A stretch of 7,194 nt of DNA, from positions 1 through 7,194 of the forward strand of contig NZ_CAMLIX010000242.1 in assembly GCF_946479975.1 (NCBI RefSeq). Direction: 5' to 3'. How positions within the stretch are numbered: the stretch's first letter is position 1; every line of letters starts with the position of its first letter. Source of the DNA: an uncultured Flavobacterium sp. Its GTDB lineage: Bacteria; Bacteroidota; Bacteroidia; Flavobacteriales; Flavobacteriaceae. Shown one piece after another: positions 5,955-7,194 of the stretch. A program made the translations under genes and the position numbers. A model generated the notes under the pieces. The model did no database searches. It was not told where the DNA came from and saw only the letters and a list, made by a program, of their open reading frames with translations.

Positions 5955-6821
5955 ATTCCAAAAATCAAAATAATTAAACCATTGCAACGGATATTTCTGT
6001 AAAATGCTTTCTACGCTTTTCACATATTCTTTCAAGAGTCCTTTTTCGTCACGATGTTTAACTTCGGCTTCTCTTGCGTATAAATGATAATGAAGATTAG
6101 GTTCTTTCATTACATAAACAAAAACTACGGGAACTTTTAATCTAGAAGCAATTAAAAATGGCCCAGCAGGAAAATTGGCTTCTTTACCTAATAAGTTTTC
6201 AGATAAAGATTTTGTTCCTTCAAAATAGCGATCACCAGTAAAGCAGACAAATTCATTATTCGCTAAAGCGGCATTGATCTCAAAAATATGAGATAAATCT
6301 TCTTGAATGATGATGAATTTTACGGTCGGTTTTTTGGAAATGCTTTCCAGATAATTCTTAATAGCAGAATGTTCTAAATCAGTTGTCACTAAATGAATCT
6401 GAAAATTAAGATCAATTTCTCCTAGAAAATGTTCGGCAATTTCAAAATTGCCAACGTGCGCGCTTATTAAGACACCGCCTTTTTTACCAGCAAGTAATTT
6501 TTTCAGCGTTTCGATTCCGTCAAATTCGTAAGTGAATTTATTTCGCATTCCTGCAGAAATCGAAATCTTATCAATAATAGTTTGTCCAAAAGTGTAATAA
6601 CTTTTGAAAACCATTTTTTTAGATTTGAAAAAGGAGTATTGAAGTCTTTCTTTAAAATAATAGAAAATGGCTTTGTTGCTTTTTCTTAGAAATAAAAAAT
6701 AATAAGAAGCAACGAAGTAAAGTAAGACGTAAGCGGCTTTGACACCCGCTTTCTGAATTAAGAAAACGAATATTCTATAACCTAAAACAGTTCCTTTGGA
6801 TTTCCCATCCCATTGACTCAT
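5940..6821 (-). CDS. LpxL/HtrB-like lysophospholipid acyltransferase family protein
   Basis: This 293-residue membrane-associated acyltransferase is of the lipid A late-acyltransferase (LpxL/HtrB) type. The family's HX4E catalytic motif is seen as HVGNFE at 122-127. Other family blocks are GDRYF at 196-200, FPAGPFLIA at 217-225 and the C-terminal WFNYFDFW at 281-288. The N-terminus has a hydrophobic helix at about 25-45 (AGVKAAYVLLYFVASYYFLFL) followed by basic residues, consistent with an inner-membrane anchor. Length is normal. The ATG follows the ACP stop with no gap (TAA ATG), so the two are co-translated. Family members occur in aryl polyene and flexirubin clusters. Acting on ACP-bound chains here, it could move the polyenoyl group onto an acceptor such as the dialkylresorcinol or a lipid; this specificity is inferred. 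It is unlikely to be housekeeping LpxL given its position. Confidence 0.85.
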   Translation of the reverse strand: MSQWDGKSKGTVLGYRIFVFLIQKAGVKAAYVLLYFVASYYFLFLRKSNKAIFYYFKERLQYSFFKSKKMVFKSYYTFGQTIIDKISISAGMRNKFTYEFDGIETLKKLLAGKKGGVLISAHVGNFEIAEHFLGEIDLNFQIHLVTTDLEHSAIKNYLESISKKPTVKFIIIQEDLSHIFEINAALANNEFVCFTGDRYFEGTKSLSENLLGKEANFPAGPFLIASRLKVPVVFVYVMKEPNLHYHLYAREAEVKHRDEKGLLKEYVKSVESILQKYPLQWFNYFDFWNNLKS

Positions 6822-7076
6822 TTAAGCTGATTTGGCTTTGATTTTAGTTTCGATTAAGTCGTAAAAACTTTGAAAATCAGAAATTCCAACAAAATCTGCT
6901 TCAACTAATTTTACACCAAAGTTAGCTTCAATAGAAACAACTAAGTCCACATAATCCAAACTATCTAACCCAAGTGTATCTTTTAAATTAGCATCTGGTT
7001 CAATGTCGTCATTGTCTACTTCAAATTCATCAACTAAAAAACCATTTATTCTTGCTATAATCTCTTCTTTATTCAT
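6822..7076 (-). CDS. Acyl carrier protein
   Basis: The 84-residue acidic four-helix carrier protein has the phosphopantetheine attachment motif LGLDSLDYVDL at 35-45, with Ser39 as the modified residue. Acidic residues cluster in the first loop (EVDNDDIEPDAN) as is usual for ACPs. It carries growing acyl chains as thioesters between the ketosynthase, dehydratases and acyltransferases. The gene overlaps the end of the upstream ketosynthase by 8 bases and touches the downstream acyltransferase with no spacer, so it belongs to the biosynthetic cluster and is probably not the housekeeping AcpP. Length is slightly above the usual 78 or so because of a short KIKAKSA tail. Confidence 0.95.
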   Translation of the reverse strand: MNKEEIIARINGFLVDEFEVDNDDIEPDANLKDTLGLDSLDYVDLVVSIEANFGVKLVEADFVGISDFQSFYDLIETKIKAKSA

Positions 7077-7194
7077 CGTTTAATTTAAACTTTTTAACCA
7101 CCAACGCAGAGTTGGTTCCTCCGAACCCGAAAGAATTGGACAAAAATATGTCAAATTTTTTGTTTAACGTAGTTTTAACTAAATTTAATTTTGA
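7069..7194 (-). CDS. FabF-like beta-ketoacyl-ACP synthase, C-terminal end (cut by window edge)
   Basis: Only the last 41 residues are inside the window; the gene enters from the right edge. The translation contains LSNSFGFGGTNSALVVKKF, the highly conserved C-terminal motif of KAS I/II enzymes, whose GFGGTN loop includes the Phe gatekeeper of the acyl pocket. The frame stops at TAA 7071-7069, after the ATG of the ACP gene has begun (8-base overlap), so translation of the two is linked. The catalytic Cys-His-His residues lie outside the window, so it cannot be told whether this is an active ketosynthase or a chain-length-factor-like partner. In aryl polyene clusters such genes come in pairs, so the missing upstream neighbour may be informative. 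Confidence 0.88.
   Translation of the reverse strand, partial: SKLNLVKTTLNKKFDIFLSNSFGFGGTNSALVVKKFKLNDE

Noticed and set aside
1..7194. An entirely new biological system such as a defence island
   Set aside because: The genes fit a known pigment pathway; no nucleases, toxins, recombinases or defence domains are present. Novelty is limited to individual components.

Overview
The window is AT-rich. Every supported gene lies on the minus strand, many genes abut or overlap, and a promoter candidate of the Bacteroidetes type (TAnnTTTG) is present. Together with protein families typical of flexirubin pigment loci, this points to a Flavobacterium or close relative (Bacteroidota). That assignment is inferred from gene content and signals; there is no rRNA or other marker gene here.

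The window is the middle of a flexirubin-type (aryl polyene plus dialkylresorcinol) biosynthetic cluster. In transcription order, from high to low coordinates, the first block is the C-terminus of a FabF-like ketosynthase (7194-7069), an acyl carrier protein (7076-6822) and an LpxL/HtrB-like membrane acyltransferase (6821-5940). These are tightly packed and end at a possible terminator hairpin. A roughly 310-base gene-free gap follows, filled largely by a repeat-like element with inverted ends (5705-5925), and then a promoter candidate (5656-5683).

The second block runs without a real gap: DarA (5630-4728), DarB (4710-3577), two hotdog dehydratases (3577-3146 and 3136-2660), a small three-helix membrane protein (2650-2402), an uncharacterised 134-residue protein (2383-1979), a BtrH-type acyltransferase homologue (1979-981), an ABC ATPase (971-219) and the start of its ABC-2 permease (229-1, cut by the window edge).

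Likely division of labour: the ketosynthase, ACP and dehydratases build the polyene acyl chain. DarB condenses two acyl units into a cyclohexanedione, which DarA aromatises to the dialkylresorcinol. An acyltransferase, either the LpxL-like or the BtrH-like one, is a candidate for joining the two halves as an ester, and the ABC transporter is a candidate for moving the pigment or a precursor to the outer envelope. The pathway as a whole is known. The less explained parts are the dehydratase that lacks its catalytic His, the BtrH homologue with its coupled small partner, the membrane tail of DarA, and the intergenic repeat.
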